Position numbers and translations under genes: made by a program. Below the pieces are notes generated by a model, which saw only the letters and a program-made list of their open reading frames with translations, did no database searches and was not told the origin of the DNA. From the NCBI GenBank assembly GCA_003952965.2, contig CM025856.1, positions 13,483,844 through 13,547,843 of the forward strand: a DNA stretch of 64,000 nt, written 5' to 3'. Below, one piece after another: positions 34,201 through 46,700 of the stretch (within the stretch, counting starts at the first letter, position 1; each line of letters opens with the position of its first letter). The DNA comes from Morella rubra (taxonomy: Eukaryota > Streptophyta > Magnoliopsida > Fagales > Myricaceae).

Positions 34201-36938
34201 TTGAGTGGTCCAGCGAAGATAGCTCTGCTTAGTCACAGATCAATAGATTCTGCCTTTTGTATAGTTTTCTTATTATCATTATTCTTAGCTTTTCTCTTTT
34301 TTTTGTCGGTTATTTGTATTCTGTCAGCCCTTCGTGACAAATTAATGAAATTGATTGTTTTCTCTCATTTCTTTCTCTCTGTCGTCTTCCTCACATTTTC
34401 TAACAACATCACTACAGGCTTAATGGTTTAGAGTATGGCATTTTCCAACTCTTTATTTGAGAATCAGCCAGTACAGATCATCACTGATGGCAGAATTGCA
34501 AGGCTTTGAAGCATCATCGCTTTCCAGTTCAATTCGCCGATCAGAAAATTCATGCATATGAAGTCACTCAGTGAAGCAATTACGCACGACGTTGCCGACG
34601 ACGGAAAGGAAAAAAAAAAAAAAAAAAAAAAGAAATATATCCAGAAAGTTTCTCCCCTATTCAAGCCGGGTGCACATCTACAAGATCGCGGTAAGATGGC
34701 CTTGGTTGCAGTGTACCTCAAAAGAGTATCTAACATCAATCAATGGAAAGAGCAGAAACATTCATCACATGAACATTGACAAACAAAAAAGACCATGAGC
34801 AAGCAGAACAGCATTTCTTCATTTTTGTTGAAACCACCTGCTTCAAGGTTTTGTATCGCCAATCAAATTAGCTCTTTCTGTTCTAATTTCGAGGAAAAGG
34901 CAGAACAATGAATCCATAAATGGCCGACCACCTACAAAGGGCTAGTCTTCAAAGTCTAGTCTTGAATTCGTTGACTTGTGGAAAAGCTCCTAACAATATT
35001 GGACACAACACGTGCAGAGCACATTGATCCCGTGCTTCTAGTCAAACTCACGAACCAAATATCACTAAAACCCGAAAATTAGAGAAGAAAACAAGCTAGA
35101 GAGAAGATGACGGTGCCAAATATGAAACCTTAGCTAAACAAGAGGCCTAAAGACTCAAGAGAATTCATACATCTCCAGCTCCTCCAGCCTCCCCCTCCCA
35201 TCCACAACCTATTGTGGCCGGGATATGCATAAAACTTCTCCATCGTTTGCTTGGAGAGATCAAGGCCAGATCCTGGTGCTCTCGATGGCCCTTGGAGCAC
35301 ACACCCCTACTAGGACTCAGCACCCCCAAGCGACCGTAACCACTCCAATTCAGCGCAATTAGGGTGGCGCATGAAGCCCCATGCGCCCCATGCGCTCGTG
35401 GATCTCACGCGCTCGACCATTTTTTCCTGACTCGGTTAGTTTCCAGCAATCTAAGGAGGACACGCCCTCCTGGAATAAATCCGCATCTTTGGAGCAAACC
35501 GATCTATCCAGTTTTGCCACCCCCATTTTTGGTCTCCTCCGGCTTTTTAAACGGCCTTCTTTATTTTTGGGCTCAATCTTTAGCTGTAGTTTACTGCTGT
35601 GTTTGTTTTGGCCCTTAGATGGGCTATGTTATTTTTATTTTGGTTGTATCGGCCCTCCTATGGGCTTCATTGAGCCTGAGTTGCTTGACGCTTTTTCTAT
35701 ACTAGCACTTATATGTTTTGGTAGCTGTCGTCTACTGTGTTTGGCCATCGCACTCTCTACTTGGCGTGGAGCATTTGTGGTATCCAAGTCCATTTTGGGT
35801 CCTGCTGCTAGTTTGTTTTAGCAACATTTTGTTTATTTGGATCCGTAGCTGATTTTGTTCTTTATGGTAATATATTTTTTTTACTATGATTCCAATATCC
35901 AATGAAAGCCTATAGGTATTATCCAGAAGAAAAACAAAAACAAAGTAAAAGCTTGGAACAAGAAAAGGTACGCATGACACACCCTACAAAATTTGGCTTT
36001 TCTTGTTAGGATCAAGTGCTACCATTGAGCCAAAAGCTTAAGCTGTTAGCAAGGCGCAACCTTATTTCTTATACAATTGGCAGTGCAAAGCCCTGTACTG
36101 AGCGACGGATGGACATGAGGGACTGCATCACGTGGGTGCCGCAAGTTGGGCTATCAAGTACCGTCCTCTGTCCCCCATAGGACAATGGACAAGTCAAAGC
36201 GTGATTGTTGGCCACCATAAAGCCAACATTTCTGCCATATCATAGAATAACCTTTTGAGCTTAAGCATTGGAGGCTCCACGAGTCCTAAAGGCTTATTCC
36301 TCCTTAAGATCAACTCATTTATTAGTTGGTACTGTCTGGAGATTTGAGTATCCTCCTCTAAAGAAGGTTGATGACAAATATAGGGAACATGAATAGAACC
36401 AAGAATGATAGCCAGCAATAGCAACCTCCTCAAAATCAACTTACTCCTTAGAACCAACCCCTCCTGCATACAATAGTTAGATGTAGCTAGCAGGACGTGA
36501 GGATAACCTCCATCCTCCCAAAGATAATGAACTAGAGCAGAATGTTCATTGAAAGGCCATCCACCAATTATTTTTTTCCATTAAAGAAATTTTTGTGAAA
36601 AACAAGGAGTTCAAAGTTGTGATATTCAAGCTGAGTTCAAAGTTGTGATATTCAAGCTACGCTAAAATAACTTAAAAGTTGAACGTAGGAACCAGAGAAT
36701 GAAGCAAGCGACTATCTACTCTAGATAGTACAACCTACCAAATTGGATCCCTTTTCTCCTCAAAAATTTATTTATGCCAAAATTCCCGAGAATTTCGAGA
36801 TGCAAATGCCCACTCTAGAAATATACAACTTTACAAGGTACAGAGACTACTACTTTAGAAGTTGAGGAGCATTACAGTATAGCTACAGATTGACCCAAAC
36901 ACATTATTAGGCCATCAGTCAAGTACGGGTATGAAGAT
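34201..36938. other. No gene recognised; includes a 22-base A run
   Basis: A run of 22 A at 34610-34631 could be a retroposed poly(A) tail or a simple repeat; no upstream non-LTR coding sequence was seen. The open plus frame at 35381-35821 codes for a hydrophobic, tryptophan- and cysteine-containing peptide in a GC-richer patch with no known family. A short direct repeat ('gagttcaaagttgtgatatt') occurs twice at about 36608-36652. Confidence 0.45.
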
Positions 36939-37790
36939 ATGATTTCATATGCTCTTGTCATTAGCAATGAAAATCCTATAACTTTTCAAGAGACAATCAG
37001 TAGTCAAGAGAAGAGTAGATGGATGGGTGCTATGGTCGAGGAGATAGAGCCATTGCATAAGAATCATATGTGGGACTTGGTGGAGCTTCCTGAGTGGAAG
37101 GGGGCGATAGGGTGTAACAGGGTGTTCAAGAAGAAAAAAGCAACAAAAGAAAAGGAGATGGAAAATTTCAAGGCTCACTTGTTAGCAAAGGGTTACTCAC
37201 AGAGGAAAGGGGTTAATTATGGTGAGATTTTCTCCCCAATTTTCATGAACACTTCCAGGGAAGTGTTGGCATTGGTATCCTACTATGACATGGCTTTGGA
37301 GTAAATGGATGTGAGATTTTCTACATAGTGATTTGTAAAGCTGATTTATATAAAGCAACCAGATTTAGTCAACTTGGATAAGAGAACTTGGTCTGTAAAT
37401 TGAAGAAGTCACTTGATGGACTGAAGTAGTCTCCAAGCAGTGGTACAAGCGATTTGACTCATACATGATCAAAATTTGCTACAGAGAAGTTTGTATGTTA
37501 AGAGCCTTCGTGATGATTTATTAGTTTTTTTGTTACTATATGTGGATGATATATTTATTGCAATTAAGACTATAAACGAAGTCAACAAACTGAAGTCCTT
37601 GTTGAGTAGAGAATTTAACTTGAAGGATTTGGGCGCAGCTAAGAAGATTCTTGAGATGGAGATTTGCAGGGATAAGGATGCTAGGAGATTGTGTTATCTC
37701 AGACTGACTATGTGAAGAAGCTGTTGGAAAGGTTCTGTATGAATGCAAAACTGGTTAGTACACCTTTGGCAAATAATTTCTGTTTGTCTT
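36939..37790 (+). pseudogene. Ty1-copia reverse transcriptase fragment
   Basis: The frame ISSQEKSRWMGAMVEEIEPLHKNHMWDLVELP leads into GCNRVFKKKKA and HLLAKGYSQRKGVNYGEIFSP. This is the start of copia RT, with an extra run of lysines. A second block has LLLYVDDIFIAIK and LLSREFNLKDLGAAKKILEMEI (37476-37690), holding the YVDD catalytic motif. The stretch between is shifted and stopped, and no gag, integrase, LTR or PBS flanks it. It is an isolated dead fragment. Confidence 0.85.
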
Positions 37791-38037
37791 TTTAAGGATG
37801 TATATTCACCAAGATGAATATTATTGGATAAAGATGGCTCCTATTTTTAAGGATCTCCAACTATTTTAGATCTAATAGGTTGTAGGGATGCAGGGCAAAA
37901 TGGTCTTTGCCTAAATCTAGGGTTCGTATAAATTACTTTAAGATGACCGTAACCTTAGAGATAGTAAAAACTTTGACCGCTATCTCCTGTGGACATAGGC
38001 ATATTGTCGAACAACGTTAAATTGCTATCTAATTTGC

Positions 38038-38067
38038 TTGCTCTCTCTCTCTCTCTCTCTCTCTCTA
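38038..38067. repeat. (CT)n microsatellite
   Basis: About 14 uninterrupted CT units followed by 'atat'. It lies in otherwise unassigned DNA between the copia RT fragment and the purine-rich tract. Confidence 0.95.
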
Positions 38068-38699
38068 TATTTTTGTTTATTTTTCATCATTGGTGTGCAC
38101 AGTAACAATGCGTTTCAAGCAAGCATTGGTTATGAACGGATGAATCTTGAATCTTATTGACTCACTTTAAAATGAGCAGCACAAAAGCTATCCCAAGTAT
38201 AGGAGTTATGTAGTGTAATAAATAGCCCAAAAGGCCAGATCGTTTCCTCAGGAAAAATAGACTAATTTTAAACTCACATAAAAACAAAGAGAATATGAAA
38301 AGCCTATACTGAACATAATTCGGATTCATATTTTTGGATTTTAGAGAGTTTGTAACGAAATTAAAACAATACAAAATGTAAATTAAGAGAATATAACATG
38401 CATTAAAGTAAATGACAAAAAATAAATAACGGTAAATAAATGACGGAAAGTAAACGAGGAAATAATTAAATGACAATAATAAATTGAAACGAAAAAAAGA
38501 GAGCACTAGATTCTTGGATTAAATAATATCGTCTTATTACAATCCAAGATTCAAGTTAAAAGAAAAAAAAAACAATAAAAAAAATCCAAAATTGAAATAG
38601 AAATTAATGAAAATTAAAAAGCAAGAAACTTAAATCTAAATCCTAAGAATTTGAAATACAAGAATTGAATAATAAAAAATAAAAAACTGAAAATAATGA

Positions 38700-39340
38700 C
38701 TGAAAAATAAAACTTGATGTTGGAAACCATGAGAAAATAGAAGAAAAGATAGAACAAAAGAGAGAGAAAAGTGATTTAGGAGAAGAAGAGTTTAAGGAGA
38801 AGAGAGAAGAGAAGAGAAAAGGAAAAAGAAAAGGTGAGTAGGGGAGGAAGAGAGAAGAGAGTGCGGCAAAGACAAAAAAAATTAAAGAAATAGGATAGAA
38901 AAGTAGGGTTTTGGCAAAGAGAAAATAATGGAAAAAAAGAGAGATAATAGGAGAGAAGAGTTTGTGTGCCGCTGGAAAATAAAATAAATCGAAAAAGAGA
39001 TAGAAAGTAGGGGTTTGTTGGCTAAGAGGTGAGACAAAAAAGAAAAGAGGATAGAGAGAATAATGAGGTGCTGCTAAGACAGAAAAAAAAGAGAGAGAGA
39101 TATGACTAGGTTAAAAAGAAAAAAGAGAGAATAAAAATGAGAGAGATGAGAGACATGACTAGAAAATAAAGAGAGAGAGAAAAAATAGGGAGAAGTGTCG
39201 ACTAAGGAGAGAAGAAAAGGGAGAGATAGAAAAGTAGGGAAAAAGCAGCTAGGTTAAAAAAAAGTGAGAGAAGAAAGAGAATAAGATGTAGGGTTTGTTA
39301 GGTTAAAAGAAGGGGAGAGTAGAAAGAGGGATGGAGTGCT
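38700..39340. repeat. Long purine-rich strand with degenerate internal repetition
   Basis: The plus strand is dominated by A and G for about 640 bp (gagagaaga- and aaaaagaga-type phrases), with weak repetition of units that contain TAGGGTTT-like strings (about 38903, 39008 and 39289). No coding frame is credible here on either strand. Flanks 38160-38700 and 39340-40256 are AT-rich with nothing recognised. Confidence 0.7.
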
Positions 39341-40256
39341 GAGATTGATGTCTCTCATCTCTTCAATGAATTACAGTATTGTCATTAATGAGGCTATCTT
39401 GCAATGCCATGTATCCCAGTAGATTGTCTCTTGTCCTTTGCGAGTTTAGAAAGTAATTAATTTTATCACCCCTGTACAAAAATACTTAATTAGCTCATGG
39501 CATTAATATGATGAAATTAAATTCATAAAACAATTACAATGCCAATAAAATAAAATGATAAAAATAATAATTTTAGAATGTCTGGACACGTATGACTTAA
39601 GTAAGCAAGCCAAAGAGAGGGAAAATTTGCATGTGCAATAAATTAAAATCTAATGTCAAGAAATTCAACAATTAAATGCACAACTTATATTTATGCTCCC
39701 ACCATTTTTCATCTAAAATAATATTTAAAACATTAAACAATTAATATTATATTAGTTTTATATTGTACTATGCATGCAATATTCTTGCTCAATCACTTAC
39801 ACAAAAGTTGTAATCCACATGAGTTGTATCATTGAGCAATTGATGGCTTATTAAATTAAGAAAATCCTCAATACACCGTGATGCATTTTTACAAAGCAGT
39901 AAAAAGGCCAGGGCATATCTCTGCACTATATATCCATAGTATTGTTTACCACCACTAATGTGGAAAGTGTAGGCACCATGATATTCATTATGCATAAAAA
40001 GATTTAAAGATGGACTATGATGATATTATAAAACAATGTCTCAACATTTAATATTCTAGAACTGTTGCATGGGTGCCACAGTAAAAGGTGTTTCGAAGAT
40101 TCGCTGACCACAAAGCACAACGTTGATTTGCGGTCAAGGATTTCACCCTTAACTGTGACGAATATGACTTAGACATGGACAACGCGTGCACTTTAATGAC
40201 AAGATGATTTGGACCGCAAAATAACACGAGGAGGGAGCCCAGTTTTCTTGTAGTGT

Positions 40257-41370
40257 GGAGGACTATTGTAAAAGGTCATAAATAGCCCCAAGGTTATATG
40301 GTAACCAGATTACAATTGATTTTGATGATAATAAATCATATAATATCTTTTCAAGTGTTTCGTAAAGCTTAAAATTTTTTTTTTCTTAAAATATTTTTGA
40401 ACATTGTGAATCTTGATGATTAACGTTCAAACGGATATTATTTTATTTTTTGTCAAGGTTAATTTGAGTGTATGTTCATATTGAAGGTATATCTAAAGGC
40501 TCAAAGTTTTTAAAGTCAAAAGGATCAATTTGCAAAAATATGTTTTTAAAGAGTCAACTAAATGCTTGAAAGCTTGAGGATAGGGGAAACCTTGGTGAGG
40601 ATTGCCTTGATTTAGGTAGTGAGTACTGCTCCTTTTCAAAAGTACTTGAGTTGCGTGAGCAGAGTGCACAAACATACTTGTTCTTAAGTGATGAGCTCAG
40701 AAAAACACTTGTAAAGATTCTCTAGCGCTTGCAAGCTAGATTGTAAACTATTTGCAAATAGTGAAAAAACCCAAGGGAGGATCCTTAGGGATGGAAGTAA
40801 GCTTGGGTTTAAGCATTTTTGTAATATTTACTTGTTTTCTGGTTGAGTGATGTTACGTATACCATGTTTGTGTTTTTAAAGACTTGATCTTCAACTTTTT
40901 TTTTCTTCTTAAACATTTTATATTTGGTGATCATTGTAGATATTTGAAAAATGACAATTTCTTGATGTAATAGCTTGAACCATGAAGACCTCTAGTATTG
41001 TCTTATAATAATGGACGCCGTTGTTAACTGAGGTTACGGTCAGTGGAAGGATCGTAAAAGCAACTTTTCTAAGGGAGGATCCTTAGGATGGACGTAGGCT
41101 TGGGTTTAAGCATTTTTGTAATATTTACTTGTTTTTGGTTGAGTGATGTGCTGAATGGCTTACGTATATCATGTTTGTGTTTTTAAAGACTTGTTCTTTT
41201 AACTTGTTTTTTTCTTCTTAAACACTTTATATTTGGTGATCATTGTAGATATTTGAAAAAGGACAATTTTTTGATATAATAGTCTGAACCGTGAAAACCT
41301 CTAGTGGTCTTATAATAATGGACGCGACTGTTAAATGAGGTTACCGGTAAAAACAATAACTTTTCTAAGT
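40257..41370 (+). mobile_element. Sirevirus-type copia LTR remnant, with internal 300-bp tandem duplication
   Basis: The order of phrases matches the LTR at 56996: 'attgattttgatgataa' near the start, then a leader with 'gagctc.gaaaaa.cttgtaaag', '.agcgcttgcaagctaga', 'gcaaatagtgaa', 'cccaaggga' and 'ggatggaagtaagc'. From about 40776 a unit ('gggaggatccttagg' to 'gtaaaagcaacttttctaa') is repeated at about 41077, period about 301 bp. No PBS or gag follows, so it is probably a decayed solo LTR. Confidence 0.6.
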
Positions 41371-41511
41371 ACAAAAACACTAACAAGACCTTTTATTCAT
41401 ACTTTTATAATACAAAAGAGTATCAAACTACCTTCTATGTACATACTACGAAGTGTACATAAAGAAAACTATAACTAAAAACAAGCTAAGGTAGGTTATG
41501 CTGGAAGTTTC

Positions 41512-42729
41512 CTAGTGCTCTTCATCAGAGTCACTCATATCCGAAAGGTTGACATAATCATCTGAATTTGCGGTGATCCAGTGATGACCCCGACCTTCGA
41601 TTAATACCTCCAAGTTTATAGTCATCCACACTCTGAACTTTAACTCCAAGATAAGTGAAGCGTAGCTTATAGCCTTGATGAATTCACCTAGGTAGTACTC
41701 AGACATCTGCTAGAGATACAACATAAAAAAAAGTGAGTCCAAATGATTTAGTAACGCGAGTGGTTAGTACAAAAGGTAGCAGATAGCATGAATAAGACAT
41801 TGAAGAAAGCAGGTTATCAATAAAGATGATCTTTCCAAAATTTCAATCACTACCCTTTGGCATTACTTCCAGAGTCAATCACTCTCAGAGTGATATATAC
41901 GGGTATACTGCATGCGACATTACTCCTATAGTAAAATACGTCCTTATTTAGGACCTTACCTTTTACGATAGAGCTACAGCTAGGATGCCATAACATGTGG
42001 TCCACATCCTCCTATGCATAGTACTGTCACGTCTTCAAATCAAGTTAAGCATGCATGTCATGTGCATTACATGATATACCTTAACCATTAAACTTCTCTT
42101 GGAAATCATATTTTTCAACATAGAAAAAGTTTGACATTTTCAAAAGAAAAGGATAGGTATTGTGAAGAAAAACAACACCTCGATTTTAAGGTTAATATCC
42201 AAATAACCTCCATGTAGAAATAATGAATATTTTGACATAATCAAAAAGACATAGTGTTTTAAAATCACAAGGAACCTTCAAAGAATATTTCCAAACATTT
42301 GAAAAACATAGTTCACGAAGAATTTTACAAAGAAACGAATCAAAGTTTTGAAAACACTTTAACATAGAATCGAACTTTGAAAATGAGACTATTTTGAAAA
42401 CACAAGTTGTTCTTCATCAAGAACATTAAGAACACCAAGAACATGAAGAATACGAGGAACATGAAGAATACCACACAATATCAATAGATTCAAGAATCCT
42501 TTTGAAAAACACAAGAGATTCACAACAAACTTCTTAAAAACTTTTGAAAGCTTTTGAATTGAAATTAAAGATAACCAAACTAACCTTTACGTTTAATGTA
42601 GCCGAATTTTCTCTACATTTTTTCCTCCTCTTTCTCCCATTTCAGTTCGCTCTCGCTCTTAAGATTTAACTCACAAAATTCGATTGAAAGGTGTACTCTT
42701 CAATGGCCGAATTTCACCTCTATTTATAG
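41512..42729 (-). CDS. Possible small spliced gene encoding a 64-residue acidic-tailed peptide
   Basis: On minus, a TATA box (CTATAAATA, 42729-42721) is followed by a leader ending at a strong donor (AAAG|GTTAGT, exon end 42585). The acceptor TCTCTAGCAG (41716-41707) sits directly before ATG at 41706. The 64-codon frame begins MSEYYLGEFIKAISYASL and ends NLSDMSDSDEEH. I do not recognise a family. The acidic tail, tidy promoter-leader-intron layout and 878-bp intron favour a transcribed unit, but it could equally be the promoter-bearing LTR of an old retroelement in minus orientation. No transcript evidence can be seen here. Confidence 0.35.
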
Positions 42730-43787
42730 GCAAACATGACCAATTGTATCCCAGCACATGCCCGGCCTATCTAAGCTAGCTTAGGTGAGTAATGAGGCTT
42801 TGTTCTCCTCCCTTCGACACTTAACAACCTACAGCAATCGAAATTCACCTAGGTAGCCATGGAGTCATGGTCGATTCTCCTGGTTTTTTACATTTCGAGT
42901 TTCCTAGGTTCAGCCTTACTTCCTCATGCTTCGTACCCTTGCTTCCTCGTGCTTCTTGGCCTTGCCAAGTGTCATCATCTAAGGCTGTCGAATTTACCTA
43001 GCTTAGTAACTAAGTTTCCAAGACTTAGTTGCGAAGTTTTATCAATTATCCAACGATGTTCATAAATCGTCCTACTAACTTCTGAAAAATAAAATATCTC
43101 CAAAATTGAAATACACATTCAAGAATTATGGGTATCGAACCGAAGAAATTAATTGCTTAATAATATTATTACTTCCATATAATTTAAAAATAAATATTGT
43201 TAAGGTGTGAAAGAACTCATCTATTATTGGTTTCCTTTAAGGTTGTTCATCTTTTGGTGGGACAATAATTTAGGAGCCTATTTCGTAATTGTACTTGGCT
43301 TCAATTAGATCCAAATTGTCTAATGTAGTCTTTTGTTTTTTTTCCATCAATTAGATAAATAATAATTTTCTGAAGGTCTTAAATTTTACATCCTTTCATG
43401 TGAATGTAATAAAATATTGTTTTACTTCAATTTAGAGAGCTTAATTTCTACTAATTTAAAACTCATAAGTTAATAAAAATTGTTTTTTTTTTATGCGTTA
43501 GGTTTTTTTTTTTTTGGTAAATATGAGTTAGAATTAACCTATATAGGAAGGCCGTTTATCTAAATAATATTTCAATCTATTTATTGGAGTAAATTATGTA
43601 AAACACAAAAAAAAATTGGTTAATTAAATGATAATTGGTCCAAAATCATACGGATTCCAAAATATGCAAAATAAGTTAGTTGACAGATTATTTGTCCGCT
43701 GTCCAATAAGAATTAATATAAAGAAAAAAAAATTATTACTTCTACACAAGTCATTAATAAGACATTTCATGAACCACAATCAATAAG
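42730..43787. other. AT-rich, no gene recognised
   Basis: This lies between the possible small gene and the stop codon of the ankyrin gene. It contains T runs and one short plus frame (42859-43065) without family features. The part just below 43788 is probably the 3' untranslated region of the ankyrin gene. Confidence 0.5.
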
Positions 43788-46700
43788 TCAAAACAGAGGC
43801 TTCATTTTCTTATCGAAGATGTCTGCTTTGTAAGTAGAAATAGTTATCTCAACAAGAAGGCGAAACTGAGATACTATGAAGAGAGTGATTGGAACACTAG
43901 CCAAGCAAATTATAAGAATAACAATCCAATCTTGTCCGCTGAGCATAATTGAAAGAGCAGCACAAAAAGTGATCATCATGGTTGCTATAGAGAAGAAGAG
44001 GGTAGAAAAGCCTACGATCATCTTCCTTGGCAAAGTCACAAGGAAATCATCTTCTGCATAACGTGATGTAAGGATTCCCAGAAACATCAATACTGAAGTC
44101 GTGGAAGAAAAGAGAGATAGGGCATCGGATAATATGAAGAGCGTGAACCATTTTCTATTTAAAAACAATGGCAAGCCTGTATTTTGGTTATTGCCACCTG
44201 GGACGGTAAATGCTGCAGCAAACATGATGGTTATAATAAGAGCGCCTACCACTGTACAAGACGTTGCTGCGTTTTTCATCCATTGCTCTCCCTCTTTCCT
44301 CAAGTTCTTGTGAGTCTTTGTGAACAATTGGCGAGGAGTCAAACCATCCTTATTTATAGCTTCTTTAGCCTTGGGATGAACAATACTCTCTATTTCCTAC
44401 AATTTTGCCCCAAAAAAAAAAACTTAGAAAGAAAGGCTACCAAAATAAAGATAAAGCACATTATGCAACAATAATTAGAATCATCACTTATAGTAAGTAT
44501 GTGAATTTAAAAAGGATACAAAATAATTATTGAATTGATCCAAGACTAGTTCTTACCCCACTCATCCTCTTATAATTTCAAATAAAATATAAAATCATAA
44601 ATGGCTTTGGAAGTAATTATAGATATTCAAGTTTTCTCAAGTAAAGAAATAGTTATAAATTGATTCTAAGTATGGCAATTCTTATTAATGAGAAGTTGCG
44701 AAACCAACAGTATTGTACCGATTGAGATTCACATCATACGATTTGAAGGATCTTCAACGGAGAAGAAGAAAGAGATAGAGATGCTGCCATGAAAAGAGAA
44801 CTAAACTAAACCAGAGCAAAACTAGAACATACACAGCTAATGTTTGCAAACATAGTTTGATGGTTGTTTCTCTGTTTTAGGCATGAAAGCAAACAAAAGA
44901 TATGAGAATAGACCATACAAAGACAAAAGTGAGAGAAATGACCTTAAACCATTGCAGTTCTCTTTGCATTTGCAGAGCTGCACCTGAGATATGGTTAAGC
45001 ATACTGGAATCCGCTAACATCCCCGCCATATGTAGCATGCCATTACCATTTTCATCTTGATGACATGTATGAGCGTTCTTTGTAATTAGTCCATATAAAA
45101 GGCTAAAGATTTTAGCTTGACGGTGTAGGACAGCAATCGAAAATATGCGTCTCGATTTTCCATCCTTGGTCCACTCAAGCTCTGGATCTGCCTTTAGCAT
45201 CCCAGAAACAACCTCAAAGATTCCATTCTTGATAGCTCTGATGATGGTAGCATTAACGAAGCTTTCTTGCCGTTGTTGAATAGTTAAATTTGATAGTCCC
45301 TCGCACATTTGATGAAGAAGTTCTTTGGATTGGATGTGGATCAACTTCATTTCATATAAATGCTTGATACCTTCGTTTGTCAAATGATCGAAAAATGTGT
45401 ACAATTAATTAATAAGATGAAGCTATAGATCAAAATCTCAGTTTTTTAAGGATAAACGACTTGAAAAACTTAATTAATGGATGAAATTGATTGAGTAGAT
45501 GTAGGGGCACCCAAAAAGTTGACTTTTGAAACGACACGGCGCAGTTGCGCTGGCACTGCAAGGAGAAAACAAAATTTGGACACATATAAATACACATGAA
45601 AAAGAAATATTATCTTATTAGATAAATAAGAACAGTAACAGGGAGCGGCAAGCTGAGTGGAAAGAAAAGCGAAAGAGCAGTGGAGAGAAAACAAGGGAAA
45701 GAAAATGAGACGGAAAAAAGGAGGAAAATAATCGGGAAATACTGCTGAGATTTTGTCAACCCCATTTTTTTTTTGTTAAATTATCCCAAACACAATATTT
45801 TGTTCTGCGAATGATATTTGATATTAAATATTTTGTGATTTTGATGCATAATGTGATTTTATGTGTATTTGAAATTTTGGGTGGTATGAAATATATGTAT
45901 AGTTCTGAAAAAATATATATTTTTGTATTGAACATGAAGTGTTCGATAAAATGCCCTAAATAGATCTTGACATCTGACATTATATTTATTTGATTATAGT
46001 TTTTTAATAAGATATTACTAATGGTGAACATTAGGAGTGATATTATTGTATAAACAACAATGACGAGAAAAAAATGAAGTCGAATGCCCAAAATACAATT
46101 CTTAATTTCGCATGTAAAAATTTAGGAAAAGTGAGATTAGGCAAAAGCATACCTGATACGATAGTTCTTTCTTGATAGCTTTGCTGGTTTTCTACGTTTG
46201 AAATGTTCCAACCATTAATTTCATTGGTGGAAGGAGCCGCGAGTTGAATGTCTATACCTTCGAGCCAAATAAAAATTAAGGGAAATGGATGTTAATAATC
46301 CATTGGGTAGTACTAACCTCTAACTCAGGACAATTTATTCAAAGGGGTCAAAACCAGTGGACCAAATAGAGACAATTTTTTTCTAATTTCGCTACAAAAA
46401 GTTTCATGTCATAAACTGGTAAGCTATGCTAATCGGCAACATGGGCATTGAAGCTGCAGACCACTTGATCGAAAAGCAAGAGAAGAGAGATAGTACTCAC
46501 AGTAGTTGTAGATCCATTGTTCCCAAAACACAAGCCGATTTCCACTCGGAAATGCATTAGGCGTAGAAGCCAATGCCAACAATGGGGAGTTGCCATCCTT
46601 ACCAAGAGCAAGTGCCAATTGTGGGCAGCGCTCTACTAAATGTAAGGCAATATCTGTTACAAAGATATACATAAAACGATTAACAAGAGGGCAATTCAAA

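Noticed and set aside
34610-34631. Poly(A) tail of a LINE or processed pseudogene
   Set aside because: No coding sequence, target-site duplication or RT motif found upstream of the A run.
35381-35821. 146-codon open frame on plus
   Set aside because: Hydrophobic and compositionally odd, overlapping another open frame, with no known domain, codon pattern or splice context that supports a gene.
38903-39297. TAGGGTTT strings as interstitial telomere
   Set aside because: Only isolated, imperfect copies without tandem arrangement.
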